Part shown: positions 19,488-27,251 of the stretch, in pieces
How the letters are laid out: the number at the start of each line of letters is the position of its first letter
How positions within the stretch are numbered: position 1 is the stretch's first letter
Source of the DNA: Nitratireductor aquimarinus
Lineage (GTDB): Bacteria > Pseudomonadota > Alphaproteobacteria > Rhizobiales > Rhizobiaceae
Direction of reading: 5' to 3'
Length of the DNA: 64,000 nucleotides
Assembly (NCBI RefSeq): GCF_017255295.1
Contig: NZ_JAFKDE010000003.1
Span: 124,001 to 188,000, forward strand
Position numbers and translations under genes: made by a program
The notes under the pieces: generated by a model
Told to the model about the DNA's origin: nothing
Databases searched by the model: none
The model's input: only the letters and a program-made list of their open reading frames with translations

Positions 19488-20204
19488 ATGCCAATGCGTT
19501 TTTGTTGTCTCGTTGTCCTGTTCCTTGCGTTGCAGATATCCGCTGCTTCGGCTGGCAGTCTGCGTGTCGCGCCGACCACGCTCGACCTGATTGCGCCCGA
19601 TAGCGCGGCCGTGCTGCGGCTGCGCAATGATGCGGCTGCGCCCATGCACGTTCAGGTGCGCGTTTTTCGCTGGAGTCAGTCCGGCGGTCAGGATCGTTTC
19701 GAACCCACGCGCGATGTCGTTGCGAGTCCCCCGGCAACGCAGCTTTCGCCGGGTGTCGATTACACGATACGTGTGGTGCGCACCGCCCGGACGCCTGTTC
19801 GCGGGGAGGAGAGTTATCGCGTCGTGGTGGATCAATTGCCCGACCCGGCAAAGCGACGGGCCGGGGCAGTCAATCTTGTGGTGCGGCACTCCATCCCGGT
19901 TTTCTTCCGCGCGCCCGATGCTGCACCGGCGCGGGTCGCGCTGGGGTTGGTGCGGATGGACGGGCAGCTTCTGCTGGTTGCCCGCAATCAGGGCGCGTCA
20001 CGATTGCGGCTTGCCGACGTCGTGCTGCTTTCAGGTGGCGGTGTGGTTGGGCGGGATGAGGGCCTGACGGGTTACGTGCTTGGCGGCGCGAGCATGCAGT
20101 GGCCGATCAGGACAAGTGGAAGGGTTGGCGCGGGGCCGCTTGTGATGCGGGCGCAAAGCCATCTCGGTCCCATTGAAACCAGTCTGGCCATACAGCGCCG
20201 CTAG
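19488..20204 (+). CDS. Pilus periplasmic chaperone (FimC/PapD family, archaic type)
   Basis: 238 residues from ATG 19488; GGGGAGACC lies just before it, while the open frame upstream (to 19179) is only a shadow of the subunit gene. Signal peptide ends near ISAASA. Two immunoglobulin-like domains; the conserved chaperone motif appears as EESYRVVVDQLP, followed by VNLVVRHSIPVFF, the G1-strand/cleft region. It should fold and deliver SCPU subunits to the usher. It overlaps the usher start by 32 bases, implying coupled translation. Confidence 0.9.
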   Translation: MPMRFCCLVVLFLALQISAASAGSLRVAPTTLDLIAPDSAAVLRLRNDAAAPMHVQVRVFRWSQSGGQDRFEPTRDVVASPPATQLSPGVDYTIRVVRTARTPVRGEESYRVVVDQLPDPAKRRAGAVNLVVRHSIPVFFRAPDAAPARVALGLVRMDGQLLLVARNQGASRLRLADVVLLSGGGVVGRDEGLTGYVLGGASMQWPIRTSGRVGAGPLVMRAQSHLGPIETSLAIQRR

Positions 20205-22578
20205 TGCGCTTCTCACCATCGCGCTGGGGCTTGTTGGCAAGCCCGTCAGCGCCAGCGAGGGCGGTGCTTTCTCCGGCGCTGCTCCCGGGCTCGTGGAGGT
20301 GGTTCGCGAGCTCTATCTGGAAGTGTTCATCAATGAGCGGCCGGTCGGGATGATCGGGAACTTCAAGGAGCTGTCGACCGGCGAGCTGGCGGCGACGGGG
20401 CAGGAGCTGCGTGAGGTGGGTATCGAGCCACGCGGGGATTCAAGATTCGGAGAAAACCTATTTCTTTTAAATGAATTGCCTGATCTTGTTGTTGCGGTGG
20501 ATGAGGCCGGGCAGCGACTGTTTGTGACAGTCGGGCATGAGGGGCGCGCTGCCAGAACGCTGGATCTGTCGCAGGATGCCGATGACGAACGCAAGGCCGG
20601 TCGCTCCATCTATGGGGCGCTTTTGAACTACGCGCTGTTTGCCACCTCGCACTCATTCGAGCGCGGGCAGACCGGGCTTCTGAAGGGCGTCTCCGGCAGT
20701 TTCGAGGCGCGGCTCTTCAGTCCGCACGGCACGTTCAGCCAATCGTTTCTCGCCGGCTATACGGATGGTCAGCTCGATGGGCTAACACGGCTTGCGACCA
20801 GCTGGACCCGCGATGACGACGAGCGCCTTTTGACCTGGCGCGCCGGCGATCTGGTGAGCGGCGGTCTGGCCTGGACACGGCCCGTTTATCTGGGCGGCGT
20901 GCAGCTGCAGCGCAATTTCGGCCTGCGCCCTGATCTGGTCACGCTGCCACTGCCATCCTTTTCGGGCACGGCGGCCGTTCCATCGACGCTTGAAGTCTAC
21001 GCCGACAACACGCGCCGCTTTTCCGGCGCTATCGATGAAGGTCCGTTTGAACTGGTCAATCTGCCGGCTGTTTCCGGCGCCGGGTCGGCACGCATCGTCC
21101 TGCGCGATGCGCAGGGGCGCGAGACCGAGGCCACACTGCCTTTCTACGCCTCGACGCGATTGTTGCGGCGCGGACTGTTCGACTTCTCGGTTGAGGCGGG
21201 CTTTCCCCGCCGCGCCTTCGGCAGCCGCTCCTCCGATTACGACAGCCGGTTGATGGCGTCGGCCAGCATGCGCTACGGCCTCACCGACAGGCTGACGCTG
21301 GAAGGCCATGTGGAAGGCGGGGGCGGGCTGGTGAATGGCGGTGCGGGCATCGCCTTTCCCATCGGTCCTTATGGCGCTGCCTCTCTCGCGGCTGCGGCAA
21401 GCCATTTCGATGGTGAGAGCGGCGGTCTCGTCAACGGATCGGTGGAGCTGGGCTTTGAGGGCTGGTCGCTGCGTGGGCGGCTGCAACGCAGCTTCGGCGC
21501 GTATCACGATATCGCATCGGTCACGGCGCTGCCGGTGAATGGCGATCTGGAAGCCCGCTGGCTGGGTGCCGGCGTTCCGCGCGCCATCGACCAGATATCG
21601 CTCGGCATCCCGTTGCGCTTCGATCCCTCGACCCTCAGCCTCTCCTATACGCATATCGAGGATGCACACAGCGAAAGCAGCCGCATTCTCTCGCTGTCCT
21701 ACAGCCGGCGCATAGCCCGTCGCGGCAATTTCTATCTCACCGGTTTTGTTGATGCCGAGGAAAAAGAGAATTTTGGCGTTTTCGGCGGAATTTCAATCGC
21801 TTTTGGAGAAAACTTCAACGTTTCCAGCGGCATTGAAAGCCGCCCGGATGGCACGCGTCTGGTCTCGCAGCTCTCCCGGCAGGAAACGCGTGAAGAGGGG
21901 AATTTCGGCTGGCGTCTGCGAAGCGTGGAGGGCGGGCGTTCCGAGCGTTCCGCCTCGCTCAGCTATCGCGGACGGCACGGGCGCATCGAGGGCGCGCTTT
22001 ATCAGCGCGACGACGCGTTTCAGGCCGAAGCGTCGCTCGATGGCGCTCTGGTTCTGGCAGGCGGCGGGGCATTTGTCGCAAACCGCATTGATGGGGCATT
22101 TGCCGTTGTCGATACCGGCGCGCCCGGTGTTTCGGTTTCCCATCAAAACCGTCCCGTCGGAACGAGCGACCGGTGGGGGCGGTTGCTCGTTCCCGATCTG
22201 GTGGCGAATGAGGAAAACGCCTTCTCCATCGACCCGGCGGATCTGCCGCTCGATGCGGACATCCCGATGACTGCGACGAGCGCCGTGCCGCCGCGCAAGG
22301 GCGGGGTTGCGGTTGCCTTCGGTATTGAGCGGCAGGCGCGTGGCGCGCTCGTTTCATTCGTGGATGGAGAAGGCGCGTCGCTTCCCGTCGGATCGGTCGG
22401 GGCGTTTCAGGGCCACGCCTTCTTCATCGGCTATGATGGCGCGACCTATCTGACGGGGCTTGGCCGGGAGAACGCCGTGCGCATCGAGCTGCCCGATGGG
22501 CAGGTCTGCGCTGCCTCCTTCGCCTATCGGTCACAGCCGGGCGAGCAGGTGCAGCTGGAGGCGGTGCCATGCCGCTAG
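20173..22578 (+). CDS. Outer-membrane pilus usher (FimD/PapC family)
   Basis: 801 residues from TTG 20173. That start is supported by an otherwise complete signal peptide (KPVWPYSAASALLTIALG, cleavage near PVSA-S). N-terminal usher domain (ELYLEVFINERPVG), a 24-strand-type barrel and plug region with repeated GxLxxR patterns, and C-terminal domains ending with a cysteine pair (QVCAASF and AVPCR). The usher forms the outer-membrane pore through which SCPU pili are polymerised. No strong ribosome binding site is visible, consistent with translation coupled to the chaperone gene. It overlaps the next gene by ten bases. Confidence 0.92.
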   Translation: MKPVWPYSAASALLTIALGLVGKPVSASEGGAFSGAAPGLVEVVRELYLEVFINERPVGMIGNFKELSTGELAATGQELREVGIEPRGDSRFGENLFLLNELPDLVVAVDEAGQRLFVTVGHEGRAARTLDLSQDADDERKAGRSIYGALLNYALFATSHSFERGQTGLLKGVSGSFEARLFSPHGTFSQSFLAGYTDGQLDGLTRLATSWTRDDDERLLTWRAGDLVSGGLAWTRPVYLGGVQLQRNFGLRPDLVTLPLPSFSGTAAVPSTLEVYADNTRRFSGAIDEGPFELVNLPAVSGAGSARIVLRDAQGRETEATLPFYASTRLLRRGLFDFSVEAGFPRRAFGSRSSDYDSRLMASASMRYGLTDRLTLEGHVEGGGGLVNGGAGIAFPIGPYGAASLAAAASHFDGESGGLVNGSVELGFEGWSLRGRLQRSFGAYHDIASVTALPVNGDLEARWLGAGVPRAIDQISLGIPLRFDPSTLSLSYTHIEDAHSESSRILSLSYSRRIARRGNFYLTGFVDAEEKENFGVFGGISIAFGENFNVSSGIESRPDGTRLVSQLSRQETREEGNFGWRLRSVEGGRSERSASLSYRGRHGRIEGALYQRDDAFQAEASLDGALVLAGGGAFVANRIDGAFAVVDTGAPGVSVSHQNRPVGTSDRWGRLLVPDLVANEENAFSIDPADLPLDADIPMTATSAVPPRKGGVAVAFGIERQARGALVSFVDGEGASLPVGSVGAFQGHAFFIGYDGATYLTGLGRENAVRIELPDGQVCAASFAYRSQPGEQVQLEAVPCR

Positions 22579-23636
22579 AGCAATTTCAGAAAAAGGGGGA
22601 ACCGGTTTTCTGTCCAAAATTACGTAAAAACAATATGTTGGAGCGTTTTCGCGATCTGCCGAAAAGCGAAAACCCTCCAGGCCGGGAAAGGGCGCTTCTC
22701 GCAGCTCTGCTCTTCCTCGCCTTCATGCTGGGCGCGCTTTCGCAGGCGCGTGCGCAAAGCTGCAACTTCACCATCTCCGACATGAGTTTCGGCGCGGTCG
22801 ACACGCTTTCAGGCGGGGCGGTGAACGGGACGGCCACGATCAATGTGAACTGCACCGGCCTTTCGCTCACGCGTATCCTGATCTGTCCGAGCATTGGTGC
22901 GGGCAGCGGCGGCGCGACCGTCTCTGCGCGGCAGATGGCGAGCGGCGGCGACACACTCGCTTACCAGCTCTATTCCGACGCCGGGCGCACGGCGGTGTGG
23001 GGTTCCTATTTCTGGGGCTTCGCCGCCACGCCGCCGACGCTCGACCTCACACTCGGCGTGCTGGGCAGCGGATCGGCGAGTTTCACGCTCTATGGTCAGG
23101 TGTTCGGCAGCCAGTCGACCGTGCCGGCGGGAACCTATCTGTCCGCCTTCTCAGGCGCGGATGTGAATTTCATCTACCGCTACACGCTTCTGAGCGACTG
23201 TTCGAACCTGTCGGGCCAGACGGCGTCCCCGTCCTTCACCGTTTCGGCCTCCATTGCCGACAATTGCCTCGTCGCCACGCAGGATCTGGATTTCGGTGCC
23301 CATGGCGTTCTGACGGGCAATGTGGACACGACAGGCGGGGTTACGGTGACCTGTACGCCCGGCACCGCCTACACGGTCGGGCTCGATGGCGGGCAGGCCG
23401 CAGCGCCGCCGGCGGCGCGGCTGATGAGCAAGGGAAGCGAAACGGTGACTTACGGGCTCTATCAGGATGCGGCGCGCAGCCTGCCCTGGGGGCTGGCCGC
23501 CATTCCGGGCGAGGCGGTGCCCGGCACGGGTAGCGGCAGCGGGCAGGTGCTGACCGTCTATGGCCGCGTGCCGCCGCAGACGACGCCTTCGCCGGGAACC
23601 TATACGGACACGGTGGTCGTGACCGTTACCTATTGA
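22569..23636 (+). CDS. Two-domain SCPU protein, probable pilus tip adhesin
   Basis: 355 residues from ATG 22569, or 333 from ATG 22635. Residues 41-63 are a signal peptide (LLAALLFLAFMLGALSQARAQ-like), followed by two SCPU domains, about 64-210 and 221-355, each with FGA/LDFGAHG and a C-terminal YGxVxxQ pattern; the second domain closely resembles the major subunit (YGLYQDAARSLPWG). The order subunit, chaperone, usher, two-domain subunit matches CsuE-type tip adhesins of archaic pili. The first 37 codons lie in a palindromic intergenic repeat, so the true start is uncertain and may have been rebuilt by that insertion. Confidence 0.85.
   Translation: MPLEQFQKKGEPVFCPKLRKNNMLERFRDLPKSENPPGRERALLAALLFLAFMLGALSQARAQSCNFTISDMSFGAVDTLSGGAVNGTATINVNCTGLSLTRILICPSIGAGSGGATVSARQMASGGDTLAYQLYSDAGRTAVWGSYFWGFAATPPTLDLTLGVLGSGSASFTLYGQVFGSQSTVPAGTYLSAFSGADVNFIYRYTLLSDCSNLSGQTASPSFTVSASIADNCLVATQDLDFGAHGVLTGNVDTTGGVTVTCTPGTAYTVGLDGGQAAAPPAARLMSKGSETVTYGLYQDAARSLPWGLAAIPGEAVPGTGSGSGQVLTVYGRVPPQTTPSPGTYTDTVVVTVTY
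22575..22680. repeat. Second-family palindromic intergenic repeat covering the 5' end of the tip adhesin gene
   Basis: Starts at the usher stop (TAGAGCAATTTCAG) and includes AACCGGTTTTCT and a long imperfect hairpin, GGAGCGTTTTCGC (22640-22652) with GCGAAAACCCTCC (22666-22678), 12 of 13 positions pairing. It resembles the AGAGCAATTCC-type elements scattered between genes in rhizobia. Here it is translated as the N-terminus of the following protein. Confidence 0.65.
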
Positions 23637-23705
23637 GCACCGGATTAATCCGATGCTCCATAAATGAACCGGATCGTCCTTTGCGCGTCCGGGAGGACGC
23701 GGGGC
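23635..23705. repeat. Mosaic palindromic element, copy 3 (inverted), between pilus operon and rlmB
   Basis: Read on the minus strand it shows GCGTCC, loop TCCC, GGACGC, then GCAAAGGACGATCC, the same core as at 12601 and 46961. The far end is a hairpin with arms GAGCACCGGAT (23635-23645) and ATCCGATGCTC (23648-23658), ten of eleven positions paired, beginning inside the stop codon of the adhesin gene. It may also serve as a bidirectional transcription end. Confidence 0.7.
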
Positions 23706-23708
23706 GAT

Positions 23709-24557
23709 TTAGCGGCTGCCGAGATACTGGCGCGCCGCATAGAGCGACACGGCGGCGGCATTGGAAACGTTGAGCGAGCGGATTGCGCCGGGCATGTCGA
23801 GACGGGCGAGTGCGGTGACGGTGTCGCGCGTCTTCTGCCGGAGTCCCTTGCCCTCCGCGCCCAGAACCAGTGCGATGCGGTCTGCGGCGAATGTGGCCTC
23901 AAGCTGGTCCGGCCCGTCCGAATCGAGACCGATGGTCTGGAAACCGGCGGCGGAGAGTTCTTCCAGCGCCTCGGCCAGATTGCGCACGGTCAGGTGGTCG
24001 ATGTGCTCCAGCGCGCCGGAGGCGGCCTTGGCGAGCACGCCCGATTCGGAGGGGCTGTGCCGCGCCGTGGTGACAAGCGCGTTGACGCCGAAGGCGACGG
24101 CCGAGCGCATGATCGCGCCGACATTGTGCGGATCGGTGACCTGATCGAGCACCAGCACCAGGCCTGCGCCTTCCAGATCGCCGAGCGGCCTCGGTTTCAG
24201 CGGCTCCGCCTCGATCAGAACGCCCTGATGCACCGCGTCCGGCCCGGTGAGGCCATCGATGGCGCGCGGCTCGACGATCTCCACGGGGAAGGGCAGGGCC
24301 GAGGGCTCGCCCAGCTCCAGCCGGGCAGCGGCGTTGCGCGTGACGCGCATATGCTTGATTCGGCGCTGTGGATTGTCGAGGGCGGCGCGCACCGTGTGCA
24401 GGCCATAAAGCCGCACAAGGCCGTCGCGCGGGCCTTCGCCGCGTCGGGAATCGCTTTTGCCATCGCCGTTCTTCTGCTGCGTACGGTCCCTGTGGGCCCG
24501 CCGGAGGCGTGCGTAATGGCTGTCTTTCGGGGTCTTTGAATTCTGATCGTCGCTCAT
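23709..24557 (-). CDS. rlmB: 23S rRNA (guanosine-2'-O)-methyltransferase RlmB, TrmH/SpoU family
   Basis: 282 residues from ATG 24557 (MSDDQNSKTP). The open frame continues upstream to 24677 but without a better start. The SpoU knot motifs are clear: LDQVTDPHNVGAIMRSA, VLGAEGKGL and SLNVSNAAAVSLY. An N-terminal ribosomal L30e-like substrate-binding region (LYGLHTVRAALDN) precedes them, as in RlmB, after a charged, low-complexity lead of about 45 residues. It methylates a guanosine in domain V of 23S rRNA, if orthologous. It is convergent with the pilus operon. Confidence 0.9.
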   Translation of the reverse strand: MSDDQNSKTPKDSHYARLRRAHRDRTQQKNGDGKSDSRRGEGPRDGLVRLYGLHTVRAALDNPQRRIKHMRVTRNAAARLELGEPSALPFPVEIVEPRAIDGLTGPDAVHQGVLIEAEPLKPRPLGDLEGAGLVLVLDQVTDPHNVGAIMRSAVAFGVNALVTTARHSPSESGVLAKAASGALEHIDHLTVRNLAEALEELSAAGFQTIGLDSDGPDQLEATFAADRIALVLGAEGKGLRQKTRDTVTALARLDMPGAIRSLNVSNAAAVSLYAARQYLGSR

Positions 24558-24744
24558 GCGTTCTCTATAGGCGCGCCGGGCGATTGTGGAAACAGGATTT
24601 GCGTTCTGAAAATTTTTGACACCAGATTTGCGACAGGCGGTTGACACTTCGAAGCGGTCTCTGCATAAGGCGCGCATTGCGGGACTGAGCGGGGCGATTT
24701 GCCCACACGAAGTTCACGCCACGTCGCTGAGCTCTGACGGAAAC

Positions 24745-24829
24745 GGAGGGGTGTCCGAGTGGTTAAAGGAGACGGACTGTAAATCCGTTGGCTAAGCCTA
24801 CGCTGGTTCGAATCCAGCTCCCTCCACCA
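24745..24829 (+). tRNA. tRNA-Tyr (anticodon GTA)
   Basis: 85 bases including CCA, with a long variable arm as expected for bacterial tRNA-Tyr. Acceptor arms GGAGGGG and CTCCCTCC; anticodon loop CTGTAAA between ACGGA and TCCGT; T-arm GGTTCGAATCC. Confidence 0.97.
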
Positions 24830-24859
24830 CCGTCTCCCAGAGCCAGCGCAACGAACCCG

Positions 24860-24933
24860 GCGGGTATAGCTCAATGGTAGAGCAGCAGCCTTCCAAGCTG
24901 AATATGCGGGTTCGATTCCCGCTACCCGCTCCA
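24860..24933 (+). tRNA. tRNA-Gly (anticodon TCC)
   Basis: 74 bases with encoded CCA. Acceptor arms GCGGGTA and TACCCGC; anticodon loop CTTCCAA between GCAGC and GCTGA; T-arm GGTTCGATTCC. It is 30 bases after tRNA-Tyr, likely co-transcribed. Confidence 0.97.
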
Positions 24934-25454
24934 GGTTATCTCCTCAAAAATTGCTGAATTTTGTGATTGCGTTTGCTTGCCGTGTCTCTGGGTTCGCGAG
25001 GCGGCTGGTTTTGGCTTGAGAATGAAGTGGCCCTCGCCGGTCGCGCTGTGGAACGGGGGAGCTTTAGCAGAAACGGGCGGGCGCTACTTAGAAGTCATCC
25101 CAAGCGCGGGGGTCGGAATGTGCAACCTTGGTTTGGGACCGCGTGGAGGGCGTCAATTAACCGGGGGGGGGGGCGGGGCGGTCCTGATAGGGTGGTGCTG
25201 GATATTGCGGGGAGCTGACCTAATGGCAGTAATGCTGCGCGCCCATCCCAGTCGTTTAAACCTTTCGATATGGGGCTCGGAAGCCGCCATTCGATACCAT
25301 TGTCAGCAATGGCAGAGAGGGGCTGGGATCGGTCATCCGTCTCGCCTGGTGCGAGAGTCGGTTGCGACCGACTCGCATATACCTGCCGGAACCTTCTGGA
25401 ACCCCTGCTGCTGACGTGGAAACCCGCTCCCACACCAAACAAACTCAGAAAACT
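24934..25454. other. Noncoding stretch between tRNA-Gly and the SIR2-like gene
   Basis: 520 bases in which I see no supported gene; short open frames on both strands overlap each other. It contains an 11-base G run (25163-25173), a hairpin CCATTG/CAATGG (25297-25312) and another, AGTCGGT/ACCGACT with loop TGCG (25356-25373), which could end transcription of the SIR2-like gene. No integrase remnant is recognisable. Confidence 0.5.
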
Positions 25455-26755
25455 CTAAGGCCGTGACACGATCTCTGCGGCGTCTGGGTCGCTGGACTTC
25501 TGTTCTATGTAGTTGGCCACAAGCGCCCTATTGTCTGCGGTCAAAGAGGACCATCGAGCATCCCAGACCTTATACGCGTGCCAAGAGTAGCCCCGTGCCA
25601 TTCTCTTGCTCATTGTTTCCATGGAGAACTTTACAGAATCCAAGTAAATTATTTCGAGAGCAGTATCTCTGACGTCAATGAGGCTGCCTAGGTAGGTTAG
25701 CCATGACGCAAGTTGCACATACTGCGGCCAAGCTCCGGTTTGGCTGGTCAATTCCTTCTTCTTGGAGATAATATCCGCAAAAGTATTGACGACGGCATTT
25801 TCTTCCAAACTTGCCCCAATAGCACCAATTGCGGATACTATCTGATAGAACGAGCTTTCTGCGTTGAGGAATTTTTCTGGAAAACTATGACCTTCAAAGA
25901 GAACCTTGTTGATTTCTGAAACAGATTTTTCGAGGCAGTCTTCAGCCTGTTTAATTTTTCATTTACTTTTTTGAAAAAAAATTCAACTTCAGTTTTCTGA
26001 ATTACTCGAATTCCGTAGCAATTTGAGTAATAGTCAATAATACTCTGATCAACTTCAATTCGCGACACCAAGAAGATACTATTACTTACGGTATGGGAGC
26101 GAACAAATCCTCTGTAATCACTTAGTATTGCCTTCAAATTTGTGTCACCTAATGAATAACCTATTATAACAACTGTATTTTCATGTAGAACAGTGCTTAG
26201 CTTTCTAGAGAAATATGAATCTGAGTTCAAAAATGTAAAATAGTCGTCGGCCGTTACCACCATTCTGCGCGGGACGTCTATTGAGCCGTGAACATGAAGT
26301 ACTTTAACGCGGCTGTTGGATCTCGGGACCGGACGACCCGGTGAAAGCGATTGGCAGTCAGTCTTAGCCAGATCCTCAGCCAACTTGTCATAGTTGGTCG
26401 TGACAACCCTGAACTCGCGTTCCTTGAAAAACTTTTCTGTCTCTGGAAGAGAGCCGGAAAGGTCAATTCCTCCAATTAAGCTTGCAATTTCGTCATGGAT
26501 GGACTTTTTCGATTTGGATAGCTCTATGTTAATAACCTGTGCTGCCTCATCCAAATTCAAGGACGGCTTTCCGTCAGTAGGGAATAGGGCTTCCTTGAAG
26601 CTCTCATTGCCAACATGTTGGTCACAGATTGCTTCAAGCAGTTCTTGCCAACCCGGTGCACTATTCTCACTAAGTGCCTTCGAGAAGCCCGTTCCTGTGA
26701 ACAAACAAAGGCGCTTTGCCGCTGCGGCATACGCAATCTCAACGTAATCGCTCAA
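25455..26755 (-). pseudogene. SIR2-like (SIR2_2-type) putative NAD-hydrolase gene with a one-base frameshift
   Basis: The first frame (TTG 26755 to 25838, 305 codons) encodes a SIR2-like Rossmann domain: FTGTGFS (19-25), VVTTNYD (117-123), VLHVHGSID with the probable catalytic His156, and VIIGYSLGDTNLKAIL near residue 196. After residue Lys267 the natural continuation (IKQAEDCLEKSVSEINKV, then about 150 helical residues) is in another frame, ending at 25455. One extra base in the T5 run at 25955-25959 would restore a 433-residue protein. Stand-alone SIR2 proteins of this kind are often antiphage NAD-depleting effectors; that role is inferred. The gene is much richer in A and T than its neighbours and lies beside a tRNA pair. 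Sequencing error, real mutation or programmed slippage are all possible. Confidence 0.78.
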
Positions 26756-26774
26756 TTTACGGCTCTTTCAGTTT

Positions 26775-26787
26775 TCCGATAATCGGA
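26775..26787. promoter_or_regulatory. Palindrome upstream of the SIR2-like gene
   Basis: TCCGATAATCGGA, a perfect 13-base odd palindrome centred 26 bases before the TTG start of the SIR2-like gene. Possible operator; the regulator is unknown. Confidence 0.35.
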
Positions 26788-27251
26788 TCAACTCTGGCGT
26801 GTCAGCCTGCGGCTTGCAACAGCCGAGCCGCGTTTAGATGCCGAGCGGTGCAAAGAAGGACGGCTTTTGTAAAGCTGCAGCGCGGCGGAAAAAGTGTCGT
26901 CAACTGTCGTGTCTGGGCCGTAAGCATCGACGTATTCTGTACCAACCAAATGTCAGCTACCCGCCAGTCACCTGATGGCCCCAGAACGGCCGTTCTTCGG
27001 GATATTTGCTATTCAGCTGAGGCAAGCTCGAGAGTGTACCTGTCGGGAAGTAACAGAGCCACGCATTCAACCGAAAGCAAGGTCCGTCTTCTGCTGGTGT
27101 CAGCGCCGCACCGCTCATGCGGCACAAATCCGTCCGCTGATGGGCCCAACCAAAACACGCCCTACCAACCCGTCCTGAATCGTGTTTCAGGTCTCCGACC
27201 CCGTTTCCGGTCCCTATGCCTCCCCGGATCTGATCCAAGGAGAGACCTGAA
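26788..27251. other. Noncoding stretch between the SIR2-like gene and the hydrolase gene
   Basis: About 460 bases without a supported gene. Frames open on both strands here carry no family signal and run into real genes out of phase. It marks the edge where composition returns from AT-rich to the GC-rich host pattern. AAGGAGAGACCTG just before 27252 is the ribosome binding site for the next gene. Confidence 0.5.

Noticed and set aside
24967-25218. Plus-strand frames of 83 and 145 codons after tRNA-Gly
   Set aside because: They overlap each other in different frames, contain the G run, and show no ribosome binding site or family resemblance.
26956-26964. GCTACCCGC, matching the 3' end of tRNA-Gly, as a possible right attachment site of an island
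   Set aside because: Only nine bases match and the following bases differ; no integrase is present. Too weak to define an element boundary.
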